DNA from: Candidatus Obscuribacterales bacterium
Lineage (GTDB): Bacteria; Cyanobacteriota; Vampirovibrionia; Obscuribacterales; Obscuribacteraceae
Reading direction: 5' to 3'
DNA length: 64,000 nucleotides
Assembly (NCBI GenBank): GCA_019637435.1
Contig: JAHBVO010000002.1
Location: 907,519 to 971,518, forward strand
Position numbers and translations under genes: made by a program
Shown: piece after piece, positions 1 through 9,243 of the stretch
Layout: each line of letters starts with the position of its first letter
Numbering within the stretch: position 1 is the first letter of the stretch
The notes under the pieces: model-generated
Told to the model about the DNA's origin: nothing
The model's database searches: none
Seen by the model: the letters and a program-made list of their open reading frames with translations, nothing else

Positions 1-539
1 TTTCCGCTGAAAGATGTGAGATTAAACCGATGGTTCGTATGATTCTGACATCGAAAGAATTCTCCGAAAATCGCGGAAACAAGTTTAAAAGACCGTTCCG
101 ATTTATCGTCTCTTCGCTTCGACTTCTTGGTGCCGATACATTTGCAAAGAGCGGTTTAACCGAGTACCTATCCCGGATGGGACACGGTCCCTTTCAATAC
201 CCTACACCGGATGGTTACCCCGAGGAGATGAGCCCCTGGCTGGGAACGCTACTATGGCGCTGGAACTTTGCTCTGGCACTCTCATTCAATGAGCTTGATT
301 CAGTCACGCTTCATCTTGATGCTCTGCGCAAGGCGTTGACATCGGATAGAGAGCCGAAAGTTACCGCCGATTTGTTGATTCGATATCTCTGCGGTCGCAC
401 GTCCAGGGCTTCTGAGGTTGCTGCTCTGAAAGCTTTTCAACAGCCCGATAAGAGCGACCCGAATACTGCCGGGACAGAGACACACTTGAACGAGCTGCTT
501 GGACTGGTAATCGCTTCTCCCGCGTTTCAGAGGTTTTAA
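1..539 (+). CDS. DUF1800 family protein, C-terminal part (5' end lies outside the window)
   Basis: The reading frame is open to the window edge (codons from base 3). The residues before the first ATG at 30 already read as DUF1800 sequence (IKPMVRMILTSKEF), so this is the end of a longer gene, not a 169-aa protein. The segment GHGPFQYPTPDGYP followed by a Trp-rich stretch, and the final ASPAFQRF, are typical of the end of DUF1800 proteins, which usually run to about 450-600 aa. The family's biochemical role is not established. Its genes commonly sit directly before a DUF1501 gene, as here with a 3-base gap, which implies co-transcription and a joint function, probably in the envelope. Confidence 0.85.
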   Translation, partial: SAERCEIKPMVRMILTSKEFSENRGNKFKRPFRFIVSSLRLLGADTFAKSGLTEYLSRMGHGPFQYPTPDGYPEEMSPWLGTLLWRWNFALALSFNELDSVTLHLDALRKALTSDREPKVTADLLIRYLCGRTSRASEVAALKAFQQPDKSDPNTAGTETHLNELLGLVIASPAFQRF

Positions 540-542
540 CTG

Positions 543-1754
543 TTGAGCTCACTTTCAAGACGAGCATTTTTGAAACGTCTGGCATTTGCCACTGACACCG
601 CCCGTGGCGGCAGAACGCCGCACACTCTCGTCTGCATATTTCTGCGCGGTGGCGCTGATACGTTAAATATGGTGATACCGTATGCCAACGATGCATACTA
701 TGAAGTTCGTCCCACGCTTGCTATAGCCAAACCAGGAAGCGAGGGGCGAAAGGCGTCTCTGAAGCTGAACGATTTTTACGCGTTTCATCCGGTAATGAAG
801 GCATTGGTTCCGTTCTTTCACGATGGTGAACTGGCAGTTGTACAAGGTGTTGGGTCGGACAACACCTCCGGTTCTCATTTTGAGGCGCAGGACCAGGTCG
901 AGCACGGTGAATCATTTGGTAAAAAACTTGGTGGTGGCTGGCTCGGTCGCCACCTTCGCACGAGACAAGGCGGAATGACGCCACTGTCAGCGGTGGCGAT
1001 TGGTAAGTCTTTGCCTGAGGTGCTAAGAGGTGCTCCTTCCGCGAGCGCACTCACATCTGTCGAAGAGGTCAAGCTTACGTTGCCTCGTGGTAAATCCGAT
1101 TCGGTGACCGAGGCTCTGTCGAAGCTTTATTCGACCGATATCGACGTTCTCGGTAATGCCGGAAAGGTCACGATCGATCTGCTTTCTAAAATCGAAAAGG
1201 TGAAGAGGGCCAGCCCGAGAAACGCCGGAAATGTGACCTATCCGGAAACTACTTTTGGTAACGCTTTGCGTGAAGTTTCAAAACTGATTAAAGCCGAGGT
1301 CGGACTTGAAGTCGCTTGTGTCGACCATGACGGCTGGGATACGCATTTTTTTCAAGGCGCTGCAGACGGTCAGCAAGCGTCGAATATCGAGGATTTGTCG
1401 AACGGTTTGAGCGCTTTGTACAAAGATATTCAAAAGTATAAGGAACGGGTCTCAATCGTTGTTCTCACCGAGTTCGGTCGGAGAATTTATGAAAACAGTT
1501 CTATGGGAACCGACCACGGTCGCGGATTTGCCTTATTCGCCCTGGGCGGTCGAGTGAATGGTGGACGCATTTTTGGTTCTCTGCCTGAACTCAAGGAGCA
1601 AACCAATTTTTTCCTGGGACCAAGCGGCTTAGCCGTTGAACTCGATTATCGCTCCGTTCTTTCTGAAGTGGTACGCGACTTGCTCGGAAATAATGACATT
1701 GCCGGTGTGTTTCCAAATTTTAAACCGCAAAAGATAGGTATCTTCCACGCGTAA
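543..1754 (+). CDS. DUF1501 family protein, probable exported alkaline-phosphatase-fold protein
   Basis: The 403-aa product starts at TTG 543, with AGAGG nine bases upstream inside the preceding gene's end. The N-terminus has SRRAFLKR, a twin-arginine-like motif but with little hydrophobic stretch after it, so Tat export is possible rather than clear. Family marks: FLRGGADTLNMVIPYAND near residue 32, VDHDGWDTHF around residue 260, VVLTEFGRR and TDHGRGFALFALGG toward the C-terminus. DUF1501 belongs to the alkaline phosphatase/sulfatase fold. The Asp/His residues in DGWDTH and TDHG are the likely metal ligands by family analogy. It pairs with the upstream DUF1800 gene. The substrate is unknown. 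Confidence 0.88.
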   Translation: MSSLSRRAFLKRLAFATDTARGGRTPHTLVCIFLRGGADTLNMVIPYANDAYYEVRPTLAIAKPGSEGRKASLKLNDFYAFHPVMKALVPFFHDGELAVVQGVGSDNTSGSHFEAQDQVEHGESFGKKLGGGWLGRHLRTRQGGMTPLSAVAIGKSLPEVLRGAPSASALTSVEEVKLTLPRGKSDSVTEALSKLYSTDIDVLGNAGKVTIDLLSKIEKVKRASPRNAGNVTYPETTFGNALREVSKLIKAEVGLEVACVDHDGWDTHFFQGAADGQQASNIEDLSNGLSALYKDIQKYKERVSIVVLTEFGRRIYENSSMGTDHGRGFALFALGGRVNGGRIFGSLPELKEQTNFFLGPSGLAVELDYRSVLSEVVRDLLGNNDIAGVFPNFKPQKIGIFHA

Positions 1755-1782
1755 GCACTAAAAGGGAACTTCGAATCGCAGC

Positions 1783-3036
1783 ATGAGCAATGATTTGATA
1801 ACCGAAAAACCTGAAGAGGAAAGCAGTTCAGACCACTTCTTTCATCACGGACTGTATCGTCAAATCAAATTTGTAGAGGAAGCAATTCTTATAGTAAGTG
1901 GTGTCTCTCACTTGCTGATGCTTCGCTTGATACCACCAGAAAATATGTGGATAAATCGATGGACGGAGACAGCAGTTTGTCTAGTGATTTACTATCTCAT
2001 CTGTCGCATTGATCTAAGCGAGAAACCTTTGAAAGTGCGCATCGTCGTACTGTCACTGGCAACATTATTCGCGTGTGTCGCCTACGTGCTCGGACAATCA
2101 GTGACGCTGAATCCGCTCTTTGCCGTTCTCGTTGCGCGTGTTGCTCTATTTATTGACGAGCGTCGAGCCTGGTGGCTGTTTGCCGGGGTATATCTTGCGT
2201 TATTCGTGTCTTCATTCATTCGTTACTGGCTCTGGGCTTGGAATGGCGAGCCGCTTGAACTTGGATCCGCTGTTGTTTTTCTATTGCCTACATTTTTCTA
2301 TGGTACCCTCTGGCAGGGTGTGGTCATGGCGATGGTGGCGCTATTGGTGCAGTCTCTCGTGTCCAGCAAGAAACAGATGCTTGCTATGGAGCGGCTCAAC
2401 CGCGAAGTCTCCAGCATGGCTGCCGATTTGGAGCGCTCTCGTATCGCGCGTGATATACATGACGGAGTTGGACATTCTCTTACTTCGCTTGCCGTTCAAC
2501 TCGAAGTAGCAAGGAAACTTTTGACTCGCGACCGAGAGAAGTCTGAGGAAGCCCTCGGCGAGGCGGAGCGCATGGCGAAGCGCTGTCTGCGTGATGTTCG
2601 CAACTCGATTGCCCTGATGCGTGTCGACGAATTCGATTTTCAGGAAGCAATGGAGACGCTGCTCGATGGTATCGCAAGCGGTGGCTCGATTGCAGTTGCG
2701 AAGAATATAGATATGCCGAGCTTGTCACCTGTTACTTCCTACCAGGTTTTTCGCATCATTCAGGAGTCATGCACCAACTGCATAAGGCACAGCGGGGCGG
2801 ATAGACTGGAAGTCCTGATTGCACCGAAGGATGGAGACACTCTAAATATTGTCGTCAAGGATAATGGCAAGGGGTTTAACGCCGAGGGAGAGTTTGCCAG
2901 TTTCGGTTTAACAGGAATCAAGGAGCGTGTGGCTGACCTGCGTGGCGATGTCGATATAACATCAGGCGAGGGCGCGGGCACGACTGTCAGCGTTCAAATC
3001 CCGATAAACAACCCCGTTCAATCCGGCGCGGTATAA
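1783..3036 (+). CDS. NarL-type sensor histidine kinase (HisKA_3/HATPase_c)
   Basis: 417 aa. Residues about 30-200 form five to six hydrophobic membrane segments with no large periplasmic domain, so sensing is probably within the membrane. A linker follows, then a HisKA_3 dimerisation helix with the phospho-acceptor His in ARDIHDGVGHSL (about residue 226). The ATP-binding domain has the N box QESCTNCIRHS, the G1 box VKDNGKGF and the G2-like GLTGIKERV near the C-terminus. The response regulator gene follows after 2 bases, so the two form one unit. The signal is unknown; this membrane-only layout resembles DesK-type kinases, but that is only an analogy. Confidence 0.92.
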   Translation: MSNDLITEKPEEESSSDHFFHHGLYRQIKFVEEAILIVSGVSHLLMLRLIPPENMWINRWTETAVCLVIYYLICRIDLSEKPLKVRIVVLSLATLFACVAYVLGQSVTLNPLFAVLVARVALFIDERRAWWLFAGVYLALFVSSFIRYWLWAWNGEPLELGSAVVFLLPTFFYGTLWQGVVMAMVALLVQSLVSSKKQMLAMERLNREVSSMAADLERSRIARDIHDGVGHSLTSLAVQLEVARKLLTRDREKSEEALGEAERMAKRCLRDVRNSIALMRVDEFDFQEAMETLLDGIASGGSIAVAKNIDMPSLSPVTSYQVFRIIQESCTNCIRHSGADRLEVLIAPKDGDTLNIVVKDNGKGFNAEGEFASFGLTGIKERVADLRGDVDITSGEGAGTTVSVQIPINNPVQSGAV

Positions 3037-3038
3037 TT

Positions 3039-3680
3039 GTGCGCGTGAAAATTAAGGTTTTAATCGTTGATGACCAGACGCTTGTCCGCCAGGGACTCGC
3101 GACTTTGCTTGCCCTTGAAGAAGATCTCGAGATCGTCGGGCAAGCCGGCGATGGAGAGGAAGCCATATCGCAGGTCGGATTTCTTCAACCGGATGTGGTG
3201 CTCATGGACATGCGCATGCCGAAGAAGACAGGCGTCGAAGCCACTCAGGAAATCTGCAAGCGCTACCCTTCCGTAAAAGTTCTCGTACTTACAACATACG
3301 ACGAGGATGACCTGATCGTTGGCGCTCTGAAAGCCGGTGCCTGCGGGTATCTTCTCAAGGATAGCCCTTCCGAGAAATTGGCGATCGCCATCCGAGCGGT
3401 CAAAGAAGGCTATACACAACTCAGTCCTGCGGTGACACCGAAGGTGGTATCGCTAATGCACGGCTCCGAGAAAAGCAAGAAAGCGGACTTGTTGAAGTCA
3501 TTTAGCGAACGCGAAGTGGAAATTATTGAGTTGATAGCGAAGGGATTGAGCAATAAGGAAATTGCGGAAACGCTGTACATTACCCAGGGAACAGTAAAGA
3601 ACTACGTTACTAAAATCCTCGGTCAATTGAATCTTCGCGACCGAACTCAACTTGCCGTTTGGGTGAAGGATAATATGTAG
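3039..3680 (+). CDS. NarL/FixJ-family response regulator
   Basis: 213 aa from GTG 3039, two bases after the kinase stop. The receiver domain has the acidic pair DD in LIVDDQTLVRQG, the phospho-acceptor Asp in VVLMDMRMPKKTGVE (about residue 57), the conserved Thr in VLTTYDED and Lys in YLLKDSPSE. The C-terminal LuxR-type helix-turn-helix contains LSNKEIAETLYITQGTVKNYVT (residues about 168-190). It is the cognate partner of the adjacent histidine kinase and should act as a DNA-binding transcription factor on phosphorylation. Its targets cannot be told from the window. An intrinsic terminator overlaps its stop codon. Confidence 0.94.
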   Translation: MRVKIKVLIVDDQTLVRQGLATLLALEEDLEIVGQAGDGEEAISQVGFLQPDVVLMDMRMPKKTGVEATQEICKRYPSVKVLVLTTYDEDDLIVGALKAGACGYLLKDSPSEKLAIAIRAVKEGYTQLSPAVTPKVVSLMHGSEKSKKADLLKSFSEREVEIIELIAKGLSNKEIAETLYITQGTVKNYVTKILGQLNLRDRTQLAVWVKDNM

Positions 3681-3700
3681 CCGTTTTAGGGCTACTTTTT
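3677..3700 (+). terminator. Intrinsic terminator of the two-component operon
   Basis: GTAGCC (3677-3682) pairs with GGCTAC (3690-3695) around a 7-base loop and is followed directly by TTTTT. The 5' arm includes the TAG stop of the response regulator. It separates this operon from the convergent gene that ends at 3733. Confidence 0.75.
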
Positions 3701-3732
3701 CCAATTGCGTCGATCAAGTGTTCCGATCTAAA

Positions 3733-4452
3733 CTAAAGCTCTTCTTCGATTCTATCGTATTCCGGCGAACCGATTACCCAGAGGAAGGTTTGCAGATCGT
3801 GGTAATCGCTTGGCTTTAGATCAGCGATTCCCTCGCCGACTAAATCGGCCAGACGCACTAAATCGGCATAACAATTCCAATTGGGCTTCGACGAATATTC
3901 TAAATCGTATCCAAGTTCTTTCGCGGCAAATCGCATTGCATTCGGTTTCATTATCATATATTTCGAAGGCTGTGCGAGATAGGGAAAGAGTGTAAGAACC
4001 GGCCACGATAGAACCCGAGACTTCTTGCGCGGGAGCTCTGCCACCGCCATGATCCATTGGATGAAACGTTCCCTTGCCGGTCCTTTTCCGTATAGTAATT
4101 CATAAATTCCCTCGGCGAAAATACTGGCACCATCTGCGGTGTTGACAGCATCGCGAAGGGCCATCTTTTCAAATGAGAAGAGGAAGGTCGTTCGGGATTC
4201 GACTTGCAAAGCTTTCTTTGCAATGTCAATGTATTCGCGTTTGCGAAGCAGGATTTTAAAGTCCTTTTCGTTTAAATTTTCGTTCCAAAGCTCGTGAGCG
4301 CCCCATTTGTAATCGCGCTCCCACTCCATATATCTCTGGTCTTTGAAGCCCTTTGGAAAAAATTTCAGAAAGCGCTTTCGGTGTTTTGCCAGCGCTTTGG
4401 GATTGATTGTTTTGACCAGAGGGCGCTCCGGCTTTTCAGTTTTCTTACTCAT
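3733..4452 (-). CDS. Conserved-looking hypothetical protein, no family recognised
   Basis: About 239 aa if started at ATG 4452 (MSKKTEKPERP), which has GGAAA just upstream; a TTG at 4470 would add six residues. The protein is soluble-looking: a very basic N-terminus (KALAKHRKRFLKFFPKGF), then aromatic-rich helical sequence (RYMEWERDYKWGAHELW), a middle part with FAEGIYELLYGKGPARERF, and an acidic C-terminus. There is no signal peptide or membrane segment. The stop lies 52 bases from the convergent response regulator, and the gene starts about 40 bases downstream of the end of the threonine aldolase gene on the same strand, so the two may be co-transcribed. Function not assigned. Confidence 0.7.
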   Translation of the reverse strand: MSKKTEKPERPLVKTINPKALAKHRKRFLKFFPKGFKDQRYMEWERDYKWGAHELWNENLNEKDFKILLRKREYIDIAKKALQVESRTTFLFSFEKMALRDAVNTADGASIFAEGIYELLYGKGPARERFIQWIMAVAELPRKKSRVLSWPVLTLFPYLAQPSKYMIMKPNAMRFAAKELGYDLEYSSKPNWNCYADLVRLADLVGEGIADLKPSDYHDLQTFLWVIGSPEYDRIEEEL

Positions 4453-4491
4453 GTTTCCAGTTTTCAACACAATTTCCGTGTTGTTGCATCG

Positions 4492-5565
4492 CTATTTTGT
4501 GGTCTGAAGGCTTTTGGTGCTCGTTGCTGGTTTTAACGTCTTCAGAACGTTGTTTACTATTTGAGCTGCCAATTCCACGTCATCCTTTGTTATACCGTAA
4601 TGCGTTACTGCGCGAATAACTTTGGGACCGCAATCGAGCACTTTCAATCCTTCTTTGTCGAGGGCCTGAGTGAATTCTAGAGCCGACACTCCTTCAAGCT
4701 CTACGTTAAACCAAACCATATTCGACTTCTGCAAATCCCAGTTAATCGATATACCTTCGCATTGCGACAGTTTCTCCGCCAGTACTTTAGCGGTTTCGTG
4801 ATCCTCGGCAAGACGGTCGACCATATTGTCGAGTGCGTAAATGCAAGCTGCCGCAAGGACACCGACTTGACGCATGCCGCCACCCAGAGCCTTTCTCCAG
4901 AGACGAGCTTGATTGATAAACTCCTTGCTGGCAGCGATCATCGAGCCGGCCGGCGCCGACAATCCTTTGGAGAAGCAGAACTGTACGGAATCCATACCTT
5001 CTGCCAGTTCTTGCACGCCGCAATTGTTGGCGATGGCCGAGTTGAAGATTCGCGCGCCATCAAGGTGGGTCGAGAGATTGTGTTTCTTCGCAAGCGCTAC
5101 AAATTGTTTTGTGTATTCAGGGCTTAAGACGCTACCATTGAAAGCATTCTCAAGGCAAACAAGTCTGGTCTTTGCCATGTGATCGTCGACCGGTGAGATC
5201 GCAAGCTCTATGTCTTCCAGTTTCAACGTCCCATCCGGCTGATTCGGAATTGGCTTGAGGAAAACACTGCCGAGAGTGGCTGCGTTACCGCGCTCGTGCA
5301 CGAAGATGTGCGACTCCCAGCCAAGCAGCGCTTCTTCGCCACGCCCGACGTGAGTGATCACAGAGATCAAATTGCCCATGGTGCCCGTAGGTACGAATAG
5401 AGCAGCTTCTTTCCCGAGGCGCTCCGCTGCGACTTCCTGCAAACGGTTTACCGTCGGATCTTCTCCATATACGTCATCACCGAGCTCAGCTTCATGCATC
5501 GCTTTGCGCATCTCGGCTGGCGGCAGCGTAACTGTGTCGCTTCTCAAATCTATCGCGTTATTCAT
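4492..5565 (-). CDS. ltaE: Low-specificity L-threonine aldolase
   Basis: 357 aa, PLP-dependent fold type I enzyme that cleaves L-threonine/L-allo-threonine to glycine and acetaldehyde. Marks: the N-terminal IDLRSDTVTLP and DDVYGEDPTVN signature, the PLP-stacking region FVPTGTMGNLISV, HLDGARIFN with the PLP-binding Asp and Arg, and the Schiff-base Lys in FCFSKGLSAPAGS (about residue 200). ATG 5565 is preceded by AAAGG at good spacing. Length fits the family (330-360 aa). The C-terminal tail (LKPATSTKSLQTTK) is unstructured. It is the first gene of a possible two-gene unit with the unknown protein downstream. Confidence 0.93.
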   Translation of the reverse strand: MNNAIDLRSDTVTLPPAEMRKAMHEAELGDDVYGEDPTVNRLQEVAAERLGKEAALFVPTGTMGNLISVITHVGRGEEALLGWESHIFVHERGNAATLGSVFLKPIPNQPDGTLKLEDIELAISPVDDHMAKTRLVCLENAFNGSVLSPEYTKQFVALAKKHNLSTHLDGARIFNSAIANNCGVQELAEGMDSVQFCFSKGLSAPAGSMIAASKEFINQARLWRKALGGGMRQVGVLAAACIYALDNMVDRLAEDHETAKVLAEKLSQCEGISINWDLQKSNMVWFNVELEGVSALEFTQALDKEGLKVLDCGPKVIRAVTHYGITKDDVELAAQIVNNVLKTLKPATSTKSLQTTK

Positions 5566-5626
5566 TAGAATACCTTTGAAATCGAAACCTATCTCGATTC
5601 CATATATTTTGCCATGTTTGAAACTG

Positions 5627-6265
5627 TTACAGATCCGCCGGTCGAATCACGATTGTGTCGCTGTAGGTCGCCGCGACAAAGCGCTTACCTTCATAGAAGA
5701 ACACTTCTGTGACTGGTTCTCCCTTCCCGACCTTGAGGTCCGAGAAAGTGCTGCTCGCCATGAGTTGGTCTTCGTGGTTGTAGAGACCGGTGTCAAAGTC
5801 ATCTGACAGGAAAGCATCATTGTTTCCAAACATAGAGTCGCTGCCGTCACCGAGTCTAAATCGCGAAAAGTCGCTGCTGTTTGGAGTCAACGGGCTGCAG
5901 TAAGGGCACTGGTCTTCTTCCTGGCCGCTGCAGAGAGAGCAAATGTATAACTCATTTCCGCAATCAGTAGAACCGCATAGCGAGCAGGGGGCGGCGTCAC
6001 AAATCGAGCATCCGCCGTCAGTCTTGCGTATGGTGTGGTCATAGAATCGAGGAATTGACGCCGGGTCTTGAAAAAAGGGAGTGTCGAACCGCTTGTTGAA
6101 CCGCGCCGATACAGGAGTCGGCGAGATCAGGTCTGCCCGTGGTCTAACCCGAATCGGGTAAAAGACCAGCATTGCCGAGATAATGATCGCAATCAACAGC
6201 AGTTCCATAAAATGTTTATGCCCAGTATTTATCTGATCATGCGCGAACTTTTGAGGTCGAAACAT
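5627..6265 (-). CDS. Membrane-anchored protein with zinc-ribbon-like cysteine cluster
   Basis: 212 aa from ATG 6265; an internal ATG at 6208 would start right at the membrane helix (MELLLIAIIISAMLVFYP, residues 20-37). Residues 86-123 hold nine cysteines arranged as four CxxC pairs (CSIC, CSLC, CSLC, CPYC) plus one single Cys, which suggests two zinc ribbons or another metal/redox site. The C-terminal half is acidic and then beta-rich (VTEVFFYEGKRFVAATYSD). No family was recognised. It is divergent from the membrane protein gene at 6292, with only 26 bases between the two starts, so they share a promoter region. Confidence 0.6.
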   Translation of the reverse strand: MFRPQKFAHDQINTGHKHFMELLLIAIIISAMLVFYPIRVRPRADLISPTPVSARFNKRFDTPFFQDPASIPRFYDHTIRKTDGGCSICDAAPCSLCGSTDCGNELYICSLCSGQEEDQCPYCSPLTPNSSDFSRFRLGDGSDSMFGNNDAFLSDDFDTGLYNHEDQLMASSTFSDLKVGKGEPVTEVFFYEGKRFVAATYSDTIVIRPADL

Positions 6266-6291
6266 TTTTCTTTTGTTGTACGATTGGCATT

Positions 6292-7188
6292 ATGTGCGAA
6301 AAACACAAAACGCCTGCCAATCATATTCTCCGACTTGTGATCGGATTGCTTATCGCACTTCTGATTTGCGTCTGGCAATATGTGCCCCTGTCCGCGCAAG
6401 AACTGGCTCCTGGCGAAATTCATGACCCTGTCATGGAGGCGATGGCGAAAGGCGACCTGGCTGCAGCTGAGACTAGTGCTCGACGCGAAATGGCGCAATT
6501 TGCCGATTCCAGTGACCCTCGTATGGCTGAGCCGGAGCTGAAGCCCGACCTGGCTTTTCGAAAGAGGCGCGCCCAGACTGCCCTTGCAACCGTCCTTGCC
6601 GCGAAAGCCTGGCAGGAAGAGCAACGTAACCAAGCCGGCAGTATCACCGGCAACGACATTGTTTTCCTGATTGTGATTATGTTGCTGGCGGCTGGGCTAG
6701 TGTTGTTCTTGATGAGATACGGTCCACAGCGACCCAAAGTTGTGGAGCAGACTATTCAATGGGTAGGAAAGAAGAAGTATGAAAACCAGGATGACGGCGT
6801 CAGGCAGGCTGGCGCCGCGCTGTTCAGTCTCTTGTTTCTTGGACTGTTCGGTCTTGTATTATTTGGCGGAGTCTGGGGCGTGATGCATGTCGTCGCCGAT
6901 GTGGACCGGCGGGCCGCGGAAGCTTCGAGAGCTCGTGTGTTCTATGACGAGGCTAAAAAGCTGATGACCGCCGCCCGCGATAAGAACGCCCAGTCTCAAC
7001 CTGGGTTCGAAGATTACGATGTTCTGGGGCTCTACTCTAATTTCCTCCATAAAACGGGCGACAAGAAGTTGTCTAATGCCGTCGCACTTCGCGCTCGCAC
7101 GCTTAAAAACCGTGAATGTCGCGTCAATCTAAAACAGCGACCGGCTGTTAAGACCACCGCGGAAACTGCAGCCAAATCTCAAAAATAA
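6292..7188 (+). CDS. Hypothetical membrane protein
   Basis: 298 aa. An N-terminal signal or anchor helix (residues 14-35, LVIGLLIALLICVW) ends in SAQE, which may be a cleavage site. Residues about 36-115 are Ala/Glu-rich helix with repeat-like spacing (MAKGDLAAAETSARREMAQF), reminiscent of a single TPR. Two strong membrane segments follow (residues about 122-142 and 170-195), then a charged helical tail ending in Lys/Thr-rich sequence. The start ATG has no clear ribosome-binding site. No family was recognised; the layout suggests an inner-membrane protein with a periplasmic loop. Confidence 0.65.
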   Translation: MCEKHKTPANHILRLVIGLLIALLICVWQYVPLSAQELAPGEIHDPVMEAMAKGDLAAAETSARREMAQFADSSDPRMAEPELKPDLAFRKRRAQTALATVLAAKAWQEEQRNQAGSITGNDIVFLIVIMLLAAGLVLFLMRYGPQRPKVVEQTIQWVGKKKYENQDDGVRQAGAALFSLLFLGLFGLVLFGGVWGVMHVVADVDRRAAEASRARVFYDEAKKLMTAARDKNAQSQPGFEDYDVLGLYSNFLHKTGDKKLSNAVALRARTLKNRECRVNLKQRPAVKTTAETAAKSQK

Positions 7189-7317
7189 AGATGTGCGAAT
7201 TTTTCGCCGAAGCGGTATATAGTAGTTACTCATTTCTCGCCTTGATGTTCGCTTGCGTTCACCGAGCAGCGCTCGTCGTTCACGGCTGTTTCACTTTCAA
7301 CTGGAAACTTAACGGAC

Positions 7318-9243
7318 TTGATACCCACTGCCGACAATAAGTTCGATTCGGATGTTTTCACGCATCTGAGCGAGCGATACAAAAATTTCGTTCGAATCGG
7401 CGAGGGCGGCACCGCCGTGGTCTACAAAGCAGAAGATTCAAATCTGCTCAGAAATGTTGCGATTAAAACAATGTCTGTTTCTCGCATGACACCGGATATG
7501 GTGCTGCGATTCCAGCACGAGGCGCGAGCCGCTAGTAAGCTTCAACATCCTAACTTGATTACGGTGCTTGATTTCGGTTTGGCCGGAAACAGCAGACCTT
7601 ATCTTGTGATGGACTTTGTCGAGGGGCAGTCTCTGGAAGAGTTGCTGCAGGAGCGTGATTGTTTGTCGATTGAACAAACGATTAAGATTATTCTCGAGGT
7701 TTGCCGAGGCATGGCGTTCGCACATCAGAACGGCGTGATCCATCGGGATTTGAAGCCAAGCAACATTCTTCTGCTCGAGCACCCGGAGGCTGATGCGCGC
7801 GTTAAAGTTGTAGATTTTGGTATCGCGAAGCTAAGCAGTAATGATGATGTCGGTGAGCGTCCGACCGCATCGCGCACGAATCTTGCAGCAATGCCACCAC
7901 GAGTAGCTTTGGAACGCAAAAGGCAGGGCGACAGTAAAGGGCGTACGGGAGAGCTCATGGGTAGCCCGTTTTACATGAGTCCTGAACAGATTCGAGGCGA
8001 CAACGTCGACCAACGCACGGATATTTATTCGCTTGGGTGTATCCTGTTTCGGATGCTTAGCGGCATGGCTCCCTTCGAAGGTGAGACGCATCTAGAGACT
8101 TACAGTCAGCATTTGAACGACTTGCCTCCCTTGATTGTCGATCCTGTTTTGCCACCGGAGCTGCACGCACTGATAGATAAGTGTCTGGCTAAAGACCCTT
8201 TGGAACGGCCTTCTTCAATGACCGAGGTCGCCGACGTCTTGCGGCAAGTTTTAAAACGAAAAGCAGAACCGTCGTTAAAATCTGGAGGAAATGAACGAAA
8301 ATCCGGGGAGTCTGCTCGCAAGAGTATAATCGGCAGACGTACCGTTGCAGTAATTGCAACGATAGCGATTGTCGGGGTCTTGCTCGCTGGCTTGATGTTC
8401 TGGGTGAACTTGAAGAAGCCGGCTGATACTAAAACAAGTGCTACTGCCATGCCTATTGCTGCCAGCAAAAGCTATGACGGGAAGTGGACCATCGAGCCGA
8501 GCGCGGACAAACATTTGCAATGGCGAGCTACTCCGGATGCCACCGATGATGATATCGACCTGATTCTTTCGGAAGATGTGCCTGATGTTTCCATGCGTTC
8601 AACGGCGGTGACCAATGTCGGTCTGGAAAAACTGGCGCAACTCCCGCTCACCGAGCTGGATGTTTCGAGAACGAAACTGGACGATTCGGCGGCGCCAATT
8701 CTGGCGAAAATGAAAAAATTGACAACGCTAAAATTGGAGAGTACTCACATTACAGATAAGGGGTTACGCGACCTCGCGCCACTGAAAGATCTTGTGTACC
8801 TGGACCTCGATCAGATGACTCAAATTACGGACGAGGGCGTTGCAACAATTCTGCGACAGTGGCCGAACATCCGCCATCTTAATTTAGGGCGTACATCAAT
8901 TTCGGATCGATCAGTTATTCAGTTGACCAGGGCTAAGAATTTACTAGATCTGGAACTAGCGGAACTCGATTTGAATGATAGGGCGATGGATGCTTTGATT
9001 GGCTCTAAGCTCAGGCTATTGAACTTGAATCATTGCGTCTTCGATCGCAAGTATGTGAGCGAGCTGCCGAAAATGAGGAAACTGAAACACCTGGTTGTTT
9101 CCGAGATATCTACACTCAAACAGTCAGACTACGAGGAGCTACGGAAAAACTTAAGCTCGCGAGGATGCGAGCTTCAATGCCTCAGTACGTTAAACACCAA
9201 GATGAATGATGTTTCGCCGATAATAGAAATGATGGGCAACTAA
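7318..9243 (+). CDS. Ser/Thr protein kinase with transmembrane segment and C-terminal leucine-rich repeats (copy 1)
   Basis: 641 aa from TTG 7318. The Hanks-type kinase domain (residues about 20-290) is intact: Gly loop RIGEGGTAVVYKAED, ATP-anchoring Lys in NVAIKTM, catalytic HRDLKPSN (residue 142 on), DFGIAK (166 on) and activation-segment end GSPFYMSPEQIRG. A basic linker leads to one membrane helix at residues about 342-362, then a leucine-rich repeat region from about 420 to 630 of the RNI/cysteine-containing type (LTTLKLESTHITDKGLRDLA, LVYLDLDQ). So the kinase would be cytoplasmic and the repeats periplasmic. The stop overlaps the convergent lipoprotein gene by 4 bases. Two more copies of this architecture lie in the window. 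Confidence 0.9.
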   Translation: MIPTADNKFDSDVFTHLSERYKNFVRIGEGGTAVVYKAEDSNLLRNVAIKTMSVSRMTPDMVLRFQHEARAASKLQHPNLITVLDFGLAGNSRPYLVMDFVEGQSLEELLQERDCLSIEQTIKIILEVCRGMAFAHQNGVIHRDLKPSNILLLEHPEADARVKVVDFGIAKLSSNDDVGERPTASRTNLAAMPPRVALERKRQGDSKGRTGELMGSPFYMSPEQIRGDNVDQRTDIYSLGCILFRMLSGMAPFEGETHLETYSQHLNDLPPLIVDPVLPPELHALIDKCLAKDPLERPSSMTEVADVLRQVLKRKAEPSLKSGGNERKSGESARKSIIGRRTVAVIATIAIVGVLLAGLMFWVNLKKPADTKTSATAMPIAASKSYDGKWTIEPSADKHLQWRATPDATDDDIDLILSEDVPDVSMRSTAVTNVGLEKLAQLPLTELDVSRTKLDDSAAPILAKMKKLTTLKLESTHITDKGLRDLAPLKDLVYLDLDQMTQITDEGVATILRQWPNIRHLNLGRTSISDRSVIQLTRAKNLLDLELAELDLNDRAMDALIGSKLRLLNLNHCVFDRKYVSELPKMRKLKHLVVSEISTLKQSDYEELRKNLSSRGCELQCLSTLNTKMNDVSPIIEMMGN

